DNA from: Lycium barbarum
Lineage: Eukaryota; Streptophyta; Magnoliopsida; Solanales; Solanaceae
Length of the DNA stretch: 64,000 nt
Direction of reading: 5' to 3'
Assembly (NCBI RefSeq): GCF_019175385.1
Contig: NC_083339.1
Location: 26,069,637-26,133,636, forward strand
Shown here: positions 12,315 to 22,851 of the stretch, one piece after another
How positions within the stretch are numbered: position 1 is the first letter of the stretch
How the letters are laid out: every line of letters begins with the position of its first letter
The notes under the pieces: model-generated
Told to the model about the DNA's origin: nothing
Database searches by the model: none
The model's input: the letters and a program-made list of their open reading frames with translations, nothing else
Position numbers and translations under genes: made by a program

Positions 12315-12965
12315 ACTGCACCTATGGTGCATGCCATAAGTCTGCCACTGATGGGGGACGGAGTCCCTGAGAAGGTATGTTTGAGGTGGCAGGGGGGTAC
12401 CACTGGCGGCGGACCCTGCAGTTGTGCTCGTGGAGGCTGCCCCAGAAGATGCCCTGGATGGTTTAGGCAATATGGAGGTGGTAGGTCGTGCCAGGTCCTC
12501 AAACCCGGCTGTAAAATAAATAGTTTGAGCTCTCGACTTTTTCCTCTTTCTCTCTAGGTTCTCTTCCTCCTCGAGCTTGAAAATGTCAACCACACTATTC
12601 GGAGTGCAATCTCTATCTGCACCGCGATACACGAGGACTGATGCCTTCCGGCAAATGGCAGTGATCAAGCATGGGAATGGGATGGATCGGGTAGTCTACC
12701 AAGCCCTGTGTAATGAGTAGTTCCGTCGTTACGGTGAATTTCAAAATATTCATGTCGCCGGCTCCTGAAGACATGCTTGAGCCTTCCCTTGCAATTGGGG
12801 AACTGTTAACTTGATCGGGAAATCGTATGAGTTGCGCGTAAAGAATTATATCGGGGCCCTCGAACCTAGCTTTGGCTGCTTCAGCACCATCCACGTCGCC
12901 CCAGCGGTTCCACAGTAGCGGCTTGTCTGCGGCAAAAGCGGCATTACAAAGGATCCCATTCAACC

Positions 12966-13670
12966 GCCCCAGCGTTCCCTTTGATGCAGAAGAGGTACCG
13001 CAGAAGCGGTGACGAGACCGCCCCAGCGGTCACGAACAGTGGTTCCACCTATTTAAGTGATATTTCGAGAATTGGCTTCATTTCTTAAAACCCTAGAGGA
13101 TCCAGCGGCCTTTGGAGTAATTTTGGAGCAAAAAATGATACTTCTTTGGGAAAGGTTATTCCCCTAACCTCTTCCATTCATTCTTCTAACATTGATTCTC
13201 ATTAAAGATTCTTGTCTAGAATCACAAATGGGTATCTCAAATCTCTTAACTTCCAAAATGATGAACCCTTGTCCTTTTTGATATAAAAGTCCTTGGAATA
13301 TTTTCCTATGCTCTTCCCCATTAAACTACATATGGGTCTCTATATAGATCTTGGAAATGGGTTTCTTGAAATAATCCTAACATGGCAATTTGACCAAAAT
13401 AGTGACTTGAATATGGTCATGAATGTCCTAAATAAAGGTTGATTGATCAACTAGCGTTGTGATAGTGAATTTTTAGGTAGGATAAAATTCCATATCGACC
13501 TTAGCAATTTCGAAGTCATTAAAAAGAACCCTAATGGTGAATTCTACTCTTGGGTCTCATGGTTGTCTCCGAGATTTTCATATGGATTACACGGCGGTGA
13601 TTAATTGAGGCGTCATTGGATGTTCGTGGCACCCGCTCGGCCATGAGGTAGGTTACGGCTTTCCTCTGGT
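12966..13670 (+). repeat. Partial forward Ty3 LTR (U3/R part)
   Basis: Non-coding. It starts in the CCGC-N4-GCGG cluster (12998-13009, 13018-13029), then a TATTTAAG TATA-like box near 13045, a leader with 'aaaccctag', and 'ttcgtggcacccgctcggccatgaggtaggttacgg', a block also seen in the LTR at 61121. It is cut at 13670 by a reverse LTR end. No termini or target duplication are visible. Confidence 0.6.
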
Positions 13671-13700
13671 TGTCATGACCCATTTTAGCTTAGGTCATGT
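13671..13700 (-). repeat. Left stub of a reverse LTR split by the chromovirus
   Basis: TGTCATGACCCATTTTAG is the reverse complement of the 3' terminus of the solo LTR at 11224-12314. It continues at 21690 after the inserted chromovirus (CATGT before it, CATGC after it), so this stub and 21690-22428 were once one LTR. Confidence 0.85.
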
Positions 13701-14185
13701 TGTTACACCTCTCGTTTTCATGGTAGGAAAAACTTACGGCTTCTTAGTTGAGTATGCCCTGAAATGGAGATTTGTACCCGAGTATTGGGATGATAAGTAT
13801 CTTACCCTGTGCATGGAGGTACTAGCAGGTATTCCAGGTAAATTACAAGATTAGAAGTTGAACGGATTGAACCGACACAGGCTGAGCAGATTCAGGGAAA
13901 TCTGCAGACACCAGACATTATCGACGGACCGTCGACCATGTCGAAAGTCCGTCAACGTGCACTGTCGTTATGTTCTGAGAATTCTAACTTGCAGAAATTG
14001 ATGGATGAGACACGTTGACGGACCGTCGACACTTCGACGGGCCGTCGATCGCCGCCGTCAATATGGCTCTGCAACTTCTGATCTACAGAAGCAGGTCGAC
14101 GGGGTAAGTCGACGGACCGTCGACACGTCAACGTGACCGTTGACCCGCTCGTTGAACCGCTTATCCGGAACATTCCAGTTCCAGC

Positions 14186-14193
14186 TATAAATA
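14186..14193 (+). promoter_or_regulatory. LTR TATA box
   Basis: TATAAATA about 60 bases after the last palindrome of the U3 cluster. It is the probable core promoter of the chromovirus; the matching place in the 3' LTR reads TTTAAATA (19766-19773). Confidence 0.7.
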
Positions 14194-15369
14194 GACGAGT
14201 CACACCCCAAAATTTTAGATTTTATTTTCTCTCCAAGTCTTGATGGTTCTAGAAAAATTTGCTCATTATATTATCATATGTCCAAGGGAAATCAATGAGT
14301 AATCACCAAGAATTAGTAGAATCTAGTGCAAGAATGTTCACTAGGGTTTGTGGAGGTCAAGACACCCTTTTATGTTGAAGTAGGGTTTTCTCCAAGTGGA
14401 GTATTCTCATCTAAAGTCCATTCCTACATCATCCAAGGTGAGTTCTATGTTTAATTCATGTTATTAAGAATATTGAGAGGTTAAAAGACTTAGACTATGG
14501 AAGGGAGGAGGACATGGAGTGCAGATATGAAAATAGTAACATTCTTGAATTACAACTTGACTTGGATTATAGTTCTTGACATGTTGTGAGCATGGTCTTG
14601 TTGTAAATAATATGAATGATGTTAAAGAAGCATCTTATAAGGATGAATGTGGTGTTGTATTGTAGTTACGGTCTTGGATGATTTTGAAATAGAATTGTGA
14701 GGATTGAATAATGTCTAGCTTGATGAAGCTATTGATTAACATATTGTGGGTGTTGCTATTGATGTTGGGAGTTGTTTATTGTGTAGGGGAAGTCACCGAA
14801 ATAAAGGAGATGTTAACCAATTTTCGTTAGCTCTAGCTTAAGCTTAAGTATGCTTTCGATTATCTAATTTTAGTACGAACTCTCTTGAATGTTGAAACGT
14901 GAATATTGGAGGGAAGCATTCAAGTGATAAAGTTAGAAAAACGTAAAGGTATGTAAGGCTAGTCCCTTCTTTCCTAAGGAATGAATCCTATGACATGATT
15001 TACATTATCCTCCATGACCTTCTAACATTCCGGAAACTATGAGTCTATATTTATAAAGAGCTTCACATGACATAAAGATAAGAGATATGCTATAAATATG
15101 ATAATGATGATGATGAGTCTAAGCCTAGAGATCCTAAAGCTTATGATATGATATTTCCATGAAGCTAACGATCCTTGTACGATTCTTTGACATTATTCAT
15201 TATTACTAGACCCAGCTTATGATGCTTGTTTCTTCAAGGTGAGGTACGATGATTATGATTACTCCGTAATGGAATCGGGGGTCCTCGACCTTACGTCACC
15301 CCGATAGAGTTATAGTTTGTAATTAAGTTCTAATGTATGCTTTATGAGATGTATATGATGATGAGATTA

Positions 15370-15510
15370 CACAGTGCCTAGATGGCCGGACATGTCACCG
15401 CGAAGGCGGGCTGCATACGATTACACCGTGCCTAGATGGTCGGACATGTCACCGAGAAGGCGGCCTGCATATGATTACACCGCGTCTAGAAGGCCGGACA
15501 TGACACCACT
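15370..15510 (+). repeat. LTR minisatellite, unit about 56 bp
   Basis: Three diverging copies of a block reading 'attacac(a/c)g(t/c)g(c/t)ctagatgg(c/t)cgga' and continuing to 'gcgggctgcatacg'. The same array recurs in the 3' LTR at about 20943-21090, the third copy there carrying a small deletion. Confidence 0.75.
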
Positions 15511-16101
15511 AGTGGGCGGCGCATGACGATTACCCGGACCTGTGTTAACGATGATGGTATATGTGATAGGTATAACATGTGTTTTCTTTTAAAGGTTAAG
15601 CAGGTTGTATATTCACTTCATGTCCCATTATTTATCTATTATTTTGGTATTATTATTCATGCCTTACATACTCAGTACAATGTTCGTACTAACGTCCTTT
15701 CTTTTTGGACGCTGTGTTCATGTCCACAGCTAGACGGTCCAGATCCGTAGGAGCTTATCAGCGGATTCACGGGAGCACTCCACTATTCCGGAGGTGCTAC
15801 TTATGATCATATTCTTTTGTATATATATTTGGGCACGACGGGGTCCTGTCCCGTCCTTATGTCTAATATTCTAGTAGAGGCTTGTGGATACGTACGTGTG
15901 GGTAGCAGATGTCCCATGATGACTACATTGTACTTTTGAATATCATTTTTGTAGTCGTGAGGGCTTATGTATATAGATATGTGTTGCTTTGGAGGTTATA
16001 TATATATGTTCAAGTTGAGTATGATGATTAACCTAATGTGAGGTGCTCGGTAGTCAGCTCTGGGTACCCGTCATGGCCCCCTAGTCGGGTCGTGACAAAA
16101 G

Positions 16102-16113
16102 TGGTATCAGAGC
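16102..16113 (+). other. Primer binding site of the chromovirus
   Basis: TGGTATCAGAGC, complementary to the initiator Met tRNA end, four bases after the 5' LTR. Confidence 0.95.
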
Positions 16114-16305
16114 AGTTCTGTCCTAGGGTGTGTCTACGAGCCGTGTCCGACAGAGTCTCGTTTGTGGGTGTGAAGCGCGCCACACTTATAAACAAGAGGC
16201 TGCGGGGAATCTAGGAAAAATGATCATTCTTCTTCTTATTAGATCGTGCCATAGAGCTATGTTATAAGATTTTCTCCTCCCTAATTGTGCGTTATGATTT
16301 CAGTG

Positions 16306-16577
16306 ATGCCGCCAAAGAGAAAAGCTACAGTCGCCCCGAAAGGCAGGGCTACGATAGAAAGGCAGATAGAAAGGGAGCCGCCAACAAATATAGAAGAAGG
16401 TGAATCTCATAATAAGGCTCCATCAAATACCTCTGACACTCCACCTATTCTAGAAGAGAAAGAGGGGGCTTCAGCTCCGGCTCCTATGCCTTCAGTTCCT
16501 CTACCGGGTGCTTCGGGTCAACAAATGACCGAAGCTATTCAGTTATTGACGCAGTTAGTTGCCGCTCAGGCAGAGAA
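16306..16577 (+). pseudogene. gag N-terminus (truncated by deletion)
   Basis: Starts at ATG 16306, giving MPPKRKATVAPKGR, the characteristic Del/Tekay gag start, followed by a Pro/Ala-rich stretch and [15 protein letters not shown]. About 90 codons are left. Between roughly 16560 and 16578 the reading changes abruptly into the middle of RT in another frame, so capsid core, zinc knuckle, protease and the first part of RT are lost. Nothing here could assemble particles. Confidence 0.85.
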
Positions 16578-17534
16578 GAAGATATTCCTAAAACGGCTTT
16601 TAGAACAAGATATGGCCACTATGAATTTCGGGTGATGTCATTTGGGTTGACTAATGCTCCGGCTGTGTTTATGAATCTGATAAGTAATGTATTCAGGCCT
16701 CTTTTAGATCTGTTTGTAATCATGTTCATTGATGATATTTTAGTATACTCTCGAACAGAGGCCGAGCATGCAGACCATTTACGTATTGCCCTTGGATTTC
16801 TTCAGACTCGAGAATTATATGCAAAATGTTCAAAATGCGAGTTTTCGCTAAATTCTGTGACTTTTCTGGGCCATGTTATTTCAGCTGATGGCATTCGAGT
16901 TGATACCCAGAAAATTGAGGCTGTGAAGACTTGGCCAAGGCCTACAACGCCTACAGAGGTCCGTAGTTTTCTGGGATTGGCAGGTTATTATAGAAGATTT
17001 GTAGAAGGGTTTTCCTCTATTTTAGTACCATTGACGAAGCTAACTCAGAAATTGTCAAAATTTCAATGGACTGATCCTTGTGAATGCAATTTCCGGGAAT
17101 TGAAGGATAAATTGACTTCGGCCCCAGTTCTGACACTCCCAGAAGGACCAGATGGTTATGTTGTGTATTGTGATGCCTCTGGTGTGGGGTTCAATTGTGT
17201 GTTGATGCAGCACGGTAAAGTCATCGCCTATGCTTTAAGGCAGTTTCAGAATCATAAAAAGAACTATCCAACCCATGATCTTGAATTGGCCGCAGTTATT
17301 CATGCACTAAAGATGTGGAGACACTATTTGTATGGCGTTCATGTTGATATTTATACGGATCATAAGAGTCTCCAATATATTTTCAAACAGAGGGAGTTAA
17401 ATCTTCGACAGAGGTGGTGGATTGAACTGCTGAAGGATTATGATGTGAGTATTTTATACCACCCCGGGAAGGCAAATGTAGTAGCTGATGCACTTAGCCG
17501 CAAATCTATGGGCAGTCTATGTGATGTTCAATAG
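16578..17534 (+). pseudogene. Reverse transcriptase (C-terminal half) and RNase H
   Basis: Open from [17 protein letters not shown] at 16578 to TAG at 17532-17534. RT motifs present: [11 protein letters not shown], the catalytic box [17 protein letters not shown] and the primer-grip-like [13 protein letters not shown]. RNase H follows: VVYCDASG (first Asp), the [10 protein letters not shown] helix (Glu), YTDHKSLQY (Asp) and ADALSRK. RT lacks its first third. The ATG at 16632 is only an internal methionine. The stop at 17532 is within pol; reading continues in the same frame to about 17685. Confidence 0.93.
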
Positions 17535-18715
17535 GAGAAGAAAGAATTAATTCGTGAGCTCCACCAGCTAGCCAGCCTCGGAGTTCGTTTAATTGATTCA
17601 GGTGATGCAAGAATTGGTATTCACAACCCAACTGTTTCATCCTTAGATACGGAAGTGAAAGAGCGCCAATACGAAGATCCCAGTTAAGCCACTATATAGA
17701 TACCTTTTATGAGAAGGAGAAGTCATCATTTGAAATTTCTACAGTTGGAGTTCTTAGATACCGAGGCAGGTTATGTGTTCTGAATGTTGAGGGGCTACGT
17801 CGTCGGATTCTAGAAGAAGCTCACTACTCACGGTATTCTATTCACCCAGGGGCGACAAAGACGTATCACGATCTTAAGCTAATGTATTAGTGGGATGGAA
17901 TGAAAAAGGACATAGCAGAATTTGTAGCTCAATGTCCAAATTGCCAACAAGTGAAAATCGAACATCAAAAGCCAGGAGGATTACTGCAGGCTATGGAGAT
18001 TCCAACTTGGAAATGGGAAGTGATTAATATGGATTTCATTGTAGGTTTATCTCATTCCCGATGCAAGTATGACTCCATATGGGTGATCGTGGACAGACTC
18101 ATGAAATCATCCTAGTTTCTTCTAGTCAGAACCACATATTCGGCAGAAGATTATGCAAGGTTGTATCTTAAAGAGATTATGCGACTTCATGGCGTCCCGG
18201 TGTCTATTACTACTGACAGAGGAGCACAATTTACAGCTAAATTTTGGAAGTCTTTCCAAGAAGGTTTGGGTACTCAGGTAAGGCTTAGCACAGCGTTTCA
18301 TCCACAAACTGATGGGCAAGCCGAACGCACTATTCAGACCTTGGAAGATATGCTACGGGCATGTATGCTAGATTTCGGTGGTAGTTGGGATGACCACTTA
18401 CCTTTCATTGAGTTCGCATAGAACAACAACTATTATTCCAGTATTCAAATGGCCCCGTATGAAGCCCTATATGGAAGAAAGTGTAGCTCCCCAATTGGGT
18501 GGTTTGAAGTAGGAGAGGTACAACTAATAGGCCCTGAGTTGATTCACCAAGCGGTAGAAAAGGTCAAGGTTATCCGAGATCGAATATTGACAGCCCGGAG
18601 TCGCCAGAAATCTTATGCAGACAACCGTCAGCGAGACTTAGAATTCCAAGTTGATGATTGGGTATTCTTAAAGGTATCACCGATGAAGGGCGTGATGAGA
18701 TTTGGTAAGAAGTGA
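17535..18715 (+). pseudogene. Integrase: H2C2 finger, DDE core, C-terminal region
   Basis: After a one-base frameshift near 17685, one frame runs to the end of pol, broken by TAG at 17888, 18113 and 18419 and TGA at 18713. The zinc finger shows HPGATKTYH then CPNC. The catalytic triad is visible: Asp in INMDFIVGLS, Asp in TTDRGAQFT, Glu in GQAERTIQTLEDM. The GPY/F-like part follows 18449 (ALYGRKCSSP, ADNRQRDLEFQ). The product would insert element cDNA into chromatin; the stops leave only fragments. Confidence 0.93.
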
Positions 18716-19150
18716 AAGTTATGTCCTCGATACATTGGATCTTATAAGATTATCCCCAAGATAGGCCAAGTAGCTTATGAACTAGACTTACCTCCAGAAC
18801 TTGAATCATTCCATCCAGTTTTTCATGTATCAATGCTCTGTAAGTGTATCGGAGATCCTACTAGAATAGTGCTGGTAGAGGATGTTCAAGTGACGGAAAG
18901 GTTAACTTATGAGGAGGTACCCATTGCCATACTAGATAGGCAAGTACGGAAACATAGAAATAAAGAGGTAGCCTCAGTTAAGGTCTTGTGGCGGAACAAT
19001 AATCGAGAGGAAATGACTTGGGAAGTAGAAGAAAACATGAAATCTATGTACCACACTTATTTCAACCCCCGGAAGAGACCCAAGATGAGACATCAATATT
19101 GTGAGGTATATATGCTTTCTCTTTATGCTTTTGGTCATGTGTGGCCATAA
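18716..19150 (+). pseudogene. Integrase tail with chromodomain
   Basis: Continues the integrase frame: RYIGSYKII (GPY-type module), FHPVFHVSML, then a chromodomain reading YEEVPIAILDRQVRK, VASVKVLWRNNN and MTWEVEENMKSMY. Chromoviral chromodomains bind modified histone tails and steer integration, often to heterochromatin. Open from the internal ATG 18833 to TAA at 19150. The aromatic positions look mostly kept (Tyr, Trp, Trp). Confidence 0.88.
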
Positions 19151-19307
19151 TTTCTTACTATTGTGTTGTAACCCTGTGAGGCAATGTTATTATGGACTGT
19201 TGTGATAGGATAGCAGCGCCATATTACTGGGGAAACTCTGGCGAAATTTTGTAGGATTCTCGGGAACTTAACATTCAAGGACGAATGTTTTTAAAGGGGG
19301 AGAAGAA
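19151..19307 (+). other. 3' untranslated region and polypurine tract
   Basis: A short spacer after pol ends in 'ttttaaagggggagaagaa' just before the 3' LTR (19308). The purine run 19293-19307 is the plus-strand primer. The upstream phrase 'ggacgaatgtttttaaaggggg' is the usual Ty3 arrangement in this plant group. Confidence 0.85.
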
Positions 19308-21689
19308 TGTTACACCACTCGTTTTCATGGTAGGAAAAACTTAAGGCTTCCTAGTTGAGTATGCCCTAAAATGGAGATTTGTACCCGAGTATTGGGATGA
19401 TAAGTATCTTACCCCGTGCATGGAGGTACTTGCAGGTATATTACAGGATTAGAAGTTGAACGGATTGAACCGACACAGGCTGAGCAGATTCAGGAAAATC
19501 AGCAGACACCAGATATTATTGACGAACCGACAACCACGTCGACGGGCTGCCAACGTGCATCGTCGTTATGTTCTGAGAATTCTAACCTACAGAAACTGAT
19601 CGACGAGACGTGTCGACGGGCCGTCGATCGTCGCCGTCAATATGGCTCTGCAACTTCTGATCTATAGAAGCAGGTCGACGGAGCAAGTCGACGGACCATC
19701 GACACATCGACGTGACCGTCGACCCGCTCGTCGAATCGCTTATCTAGAACATTCCAGTTCCAACTTTAAATAGACGAGTCACACCACAAAATTTCAGATT
19801 TTATTTTCTCTCCAAGTCTTGAAGGTTCTAGAAAAATTCTCGCATTATATTATCATATATCCAAGGGAAATAAAGGAGTAATCACCGAGAATTAGTAGAA
19901 TCTGGTGCAAGAATGCTCACTAGGGTTTGTGGAGGTCAAGATACCCTTTTGTGTTGAAGAAGGGTTTTCTCCAAGTGGAGTATTCTCATCTAAAGTCCAT
20001 TCCTACATCATCCAATGTGAGTTCTATGTTTAATTCATGTTATTAAGAGTATTAAGAGGTTAAAAGACTTAGACTATGGAAGAGAGGAGGACATGGAGTG
20101 CAAATATGAAAATAGTAACATTCTTGAATTACAACTTGACTTGGATTATAGTTCTTGACATGTTGTGAGCATGATCTTGTTGTAAATAATATGAATGATG
20201 TTAAAGAAGCATCTTATAAGGATGAATGTGGTGTTGTATTGTAGTTACGGTCATGGATGATTTTGAAATAGAATTATGAGGATTGAATAATGTCTAGCTT
20301 GATGAAGCTATTGATTAACATATTGTGGGTGTTGCTATTGATGTTGGGAGTTGTTTATTGTATAGGGGAAGTCACCGAAATAAAGGAGATGTTAACCAAT
20401 TTTCGTTAGCTCTAGTTTAAGCTTAAGTATGCTTTCGATTATCTAATTTTAGTACGAACTCTCTTGAATGTTGAAACGTGAATATTGGAGGGAAGAATTC
20501 AAGTGATAAAGTTAGAAAAACGTAAAGGTATGTAAGGATAGTCCCTTCTTTCCTAAGGCATGAATCCTATGACATGATTTACATTATCTTCCATGACCTT
20601 CTTACATTCCGGAAACTATGAGTCTATATTTATAAAGAGCTTCACATGAGATAAAGATAAGAGACATGCTATAAATATGATAATGATGATGATGAGTCTA
20701 AGCCTAGAGATCCTAAAGCTTATGATATGATATTTCCATGAAGCTAACGATCTTTGTACGATTCTTTGACATTATTCATTATTGCTAGACCCACCTTATG
20801 ATGTTAGTTTCTTCAAGGTGAGGTACGATGATTACGATTACTCCATAATGGAATCGGGGGTCCTCGACCTTACGTCACCCCGATAGAGTTATAGTTTGTA
20901 ATTAAGTTCTAATGTATGCTTTATGAGATGTATATGATGATGAGATTACACAGTGCCTAGATGGCCGGACATGTCACCGCGAAGGCGAGCTGCATACGAT
21001 TACACCGTGCCTAGATGGCCGAACATGTCACCGAGAAGGCGGCCTGCATATGATTACACCGCGTCTAGAGATGACACCACTAGTGGGAGGCTTATGACGG
21101 TTACCCGGATGTGGGTTAACGATGATGGTATATGTGATAGGTATAACATGTGTTTTCTTTTAAAGGTTAAGCAGGTTGTATCTTCACTTCATGTCCCATT
21201 ATTTCTCCATTATATTAGTATTATTATTCATGCCTTACATACTCAGTACAATGATCGTACTGACGTCCTTTCTTTTTGGACGTTGTGGTCATGCCCACAG
21301 GTGGACAAGGAGACGGTGCAGATCCGTAGGAGCTTATCAGCGGATTCACGGGAGCACTCCACTATTCCGGAGGTGCTACTTATGATTATATTCTTTTGTA
21401 TATATATTTGGGCACGACAGGTCCTGTCCCGTCCTTAAGTCTAATATTCTAGTAGAGGCTCGTGGATACGTACGTGTGGGTAGCAGATGTCCCATGATGA
21501 CTACATTGTACTTTTGTATATCATTTTTGTAGCCGTGAGGGCTTATGTATATAGATATGTGTTGCTTTGGAGGTTATATATATATATATATATATATGTT
21601 CAGGTTTAGTATGATGATTAGCCTAATGTGAGGTGTGCTCGGTAGTCAGCTCCGGGTACCCGTCATGGCACTCTAGTCGGGTCGTGACA
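19308..21689 (+). repeat. 3' LTR of the chromovirus
   Basis: TGTTACACC to GGTCGTGACA, 2382 bp. It aligns end to end with 13701-16097. Visible differences: an 8-10 base deletion near 19438, TTTAAATA in place of TATAAATA at 19766, a small deletion in the third minisatellite block (about 21069), an insertion near 21305 and a longer TA run (about 21575-21598). A 161-codon frame at 20953-21438 lies wholly in LTR repeat sequence and is not a gene. Confidence 0.93.
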
Positions 21690-22428
21690 CATGCGGGCAC
21701 CTACCATTCTCACCTGGGTAGGCGAACCCATAACTCAACATTCACAATCAATAAATATAATAAAATAGCAGATGAAGTAAATGACGTAAGTCTCACAATA
21801 TAATATAATATAGGCAAGTGCGGAAGTGAATGAATCCACCCCAGTATCTGATCTGGTCATGCAAGAGCATATAAATACAAACACTAAGGTTTGAATAATA
21901 ATAAATAAATATCTCAAATCATTTCTTGAGTGAAAAGTAAGACATAAGCCAAAGAAGAGTCTTCGAGGTCAGCGGACGCCATGCTCACCCTGGAAAGCTC
22001 AAGTAGAAGCTAAAGAGTCGATCAGCCACAAGAAAGAGAAGTAGATCCGACCTGATACTCTGCATTCATAAAAGAATGCAGCAAGTGCAGGTCAGTACAA
22101 ACAACAGTACTGGTAGGCATCATAGGCCGACTAAGCATAGTTAACACAATTCAGAAAATAACAACGGTAAACAAGTAAACCAATCACGCATGGAACAATA
22201 TAATCGTAACTGAGTATCCATCAATCACCTAGGTAAGTATCTAACCCCAATATGATAAGTCTGAGTATATCTAGTCCTGGAACAATCAACACAATAGAAT
22301 CAACACCACAATCATCACAATACAATCATCACGACATCTCACTTAGGTCATAATGCAATGAAATACAATAATGGTATGAATGTGATACCATGTTATGCTA
22401 TGAAAATGAGATGTACACATGTACTTGT
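21690..22428 (-). repeat. Right part of the split reverse LTR
   Basis: It continues 13671-13700 in the family of the solo LTR 11224-12314 ('gcgggcacctaccattctcacctgggtaggcgaa' is the reverse of that LTR's end region). It runs back to the counterpart of about 11566, where similarity stops and a forward copy begins. Confidence 0.83.
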
Positions 22429-22851
22429 TGTTTGTACTAACCTGCACTTGCTGCATTCTTTTATGAATGCAGAGTAACAGGTTGGATCTACTTCTACCCT
22501 CGTGGCTGATACTCGAGTATTGCTAATTCGAGTCTCTTCAGGGTGAGCATGAAGACGTTCACTGCCCGAAGACTCTTACTATTATTTATGTCTTGCTTTC
22601 CATTCTAAGACATGATTTGAGACCACTTATGTTTTATTATCCAGACTTGTAATATTTTGGATTAAATGCTCTTGTATGACTAGACTAGATACTGGGGTGG
22701 ATTTCATTTACTTTCGTACTTATTTATATTATGTCTGTATGTTACTTTCTTTCGCTATTTTTCTATCATTTGTGAATGTTGGATTAAGGGTTCGCCTACC
22801 GAGGTGGGAAAGGTAGGTGCCCGCATGACTTAGTGCAATCGGGTCGTGACA
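22429..22851 (+). repeat. Forward 3' half of the same LTR family
   Basis: From 'gttgtttgtactaacctgcac' to GGGTCGTGACA (22851), matching about 11880-12314 of the solo LTR. With 13671-22428 it makes an inverted repeat with arms of about 420 bp. No PBS follows; minus-strand pol begins at once. Confidence 0.83.

Larger units (their letters stand above)
10431..12965 (-). pseudogene. Gag-like 'putative plant transposon protein' gene, interrupted
   Basis: Read right to left. 12963-12613 and 12668-12315 are successive frames joined by a frameshift near 12640-12670; LITQGLVDYP leads into ITAICRKASVLVYRG, like the conserved tail of the plant transposon protein domain (I believe Pfam PF20167). A linker follows, then a break by the solo LTR at 11224-12314. 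Beyond it the protein resumes (SVDSKVTKFIHAI near 11223-11150; RVVALERKVETIKAGEMEYL in 11142-10825), a coiled-coil-like stretch, and ends in a Pro/Thr-rich repeat tail to about 10431. Several stops are present. It is sense-oriented to the LTR at 7280-8655, so it probably served as that element's gag or accessory gene. A second copy is at 31488-32984. Confidence 0.7.
13701..16097 (+). repeat. 5' LTR of the chromovirus
   Basis: TGTTACACC to GGTCGTGACA, 2397 bp, ending four bases before the PBS. U3 carries palindromes of type TCGACGG-N-CCGTCGA (13921-13935, 14034-14048, 14109-14123) and a TATAAATA box at 14186-14193. The R/U5 part is long and non-coding, with three tandem blocks near 15374-15500 reading 'cctagatggccggacatgtcacc' type sequence. 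Confidence 0.93.
13701..21689 (+). mobile_element. Tekay/Del-type chromovirus (Ty3/Gypsy), nested
   Basis: An 8 kb element with two similar LTRs of about 2.4 kb, PBS, gag start, RT, RNase H, integrase with H2C2 finger and DDE core, chromodomain and polypurine tract, in standard Ty3 order. The chromodomain and gag start MPPKRK place it in the chromoviruses, most like Del/Tekay. Flanks CATGT / CATGC give a 4/5 target duplication inside an older reverse LTR. It cannot act alone: an internal deletion fuses early gag to mid-RT, removing zinc knuckle, protease and the RT N-terminus, and pol has a frameshift and several stops. The LTRs are alike by eye over most of their length, suggesting a fairly recent insertion. 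Confidence 0.95.

Noticed and set aside
16578..19150. Possible endogenous pararetrovirus
   Set aside because: Pol order RT-RNase H-integrase with chromodomain, two LTRs and a target duplication identify a Ty3 chromovirus; no movement-protein-like sequence was seen.
20953..21438. 161-codon forward frame
   Set aside because: Lies wholly in the chromovirus 3' LTR over a DNA minisatellite; the equivalent place in the 5' LTR is not open.
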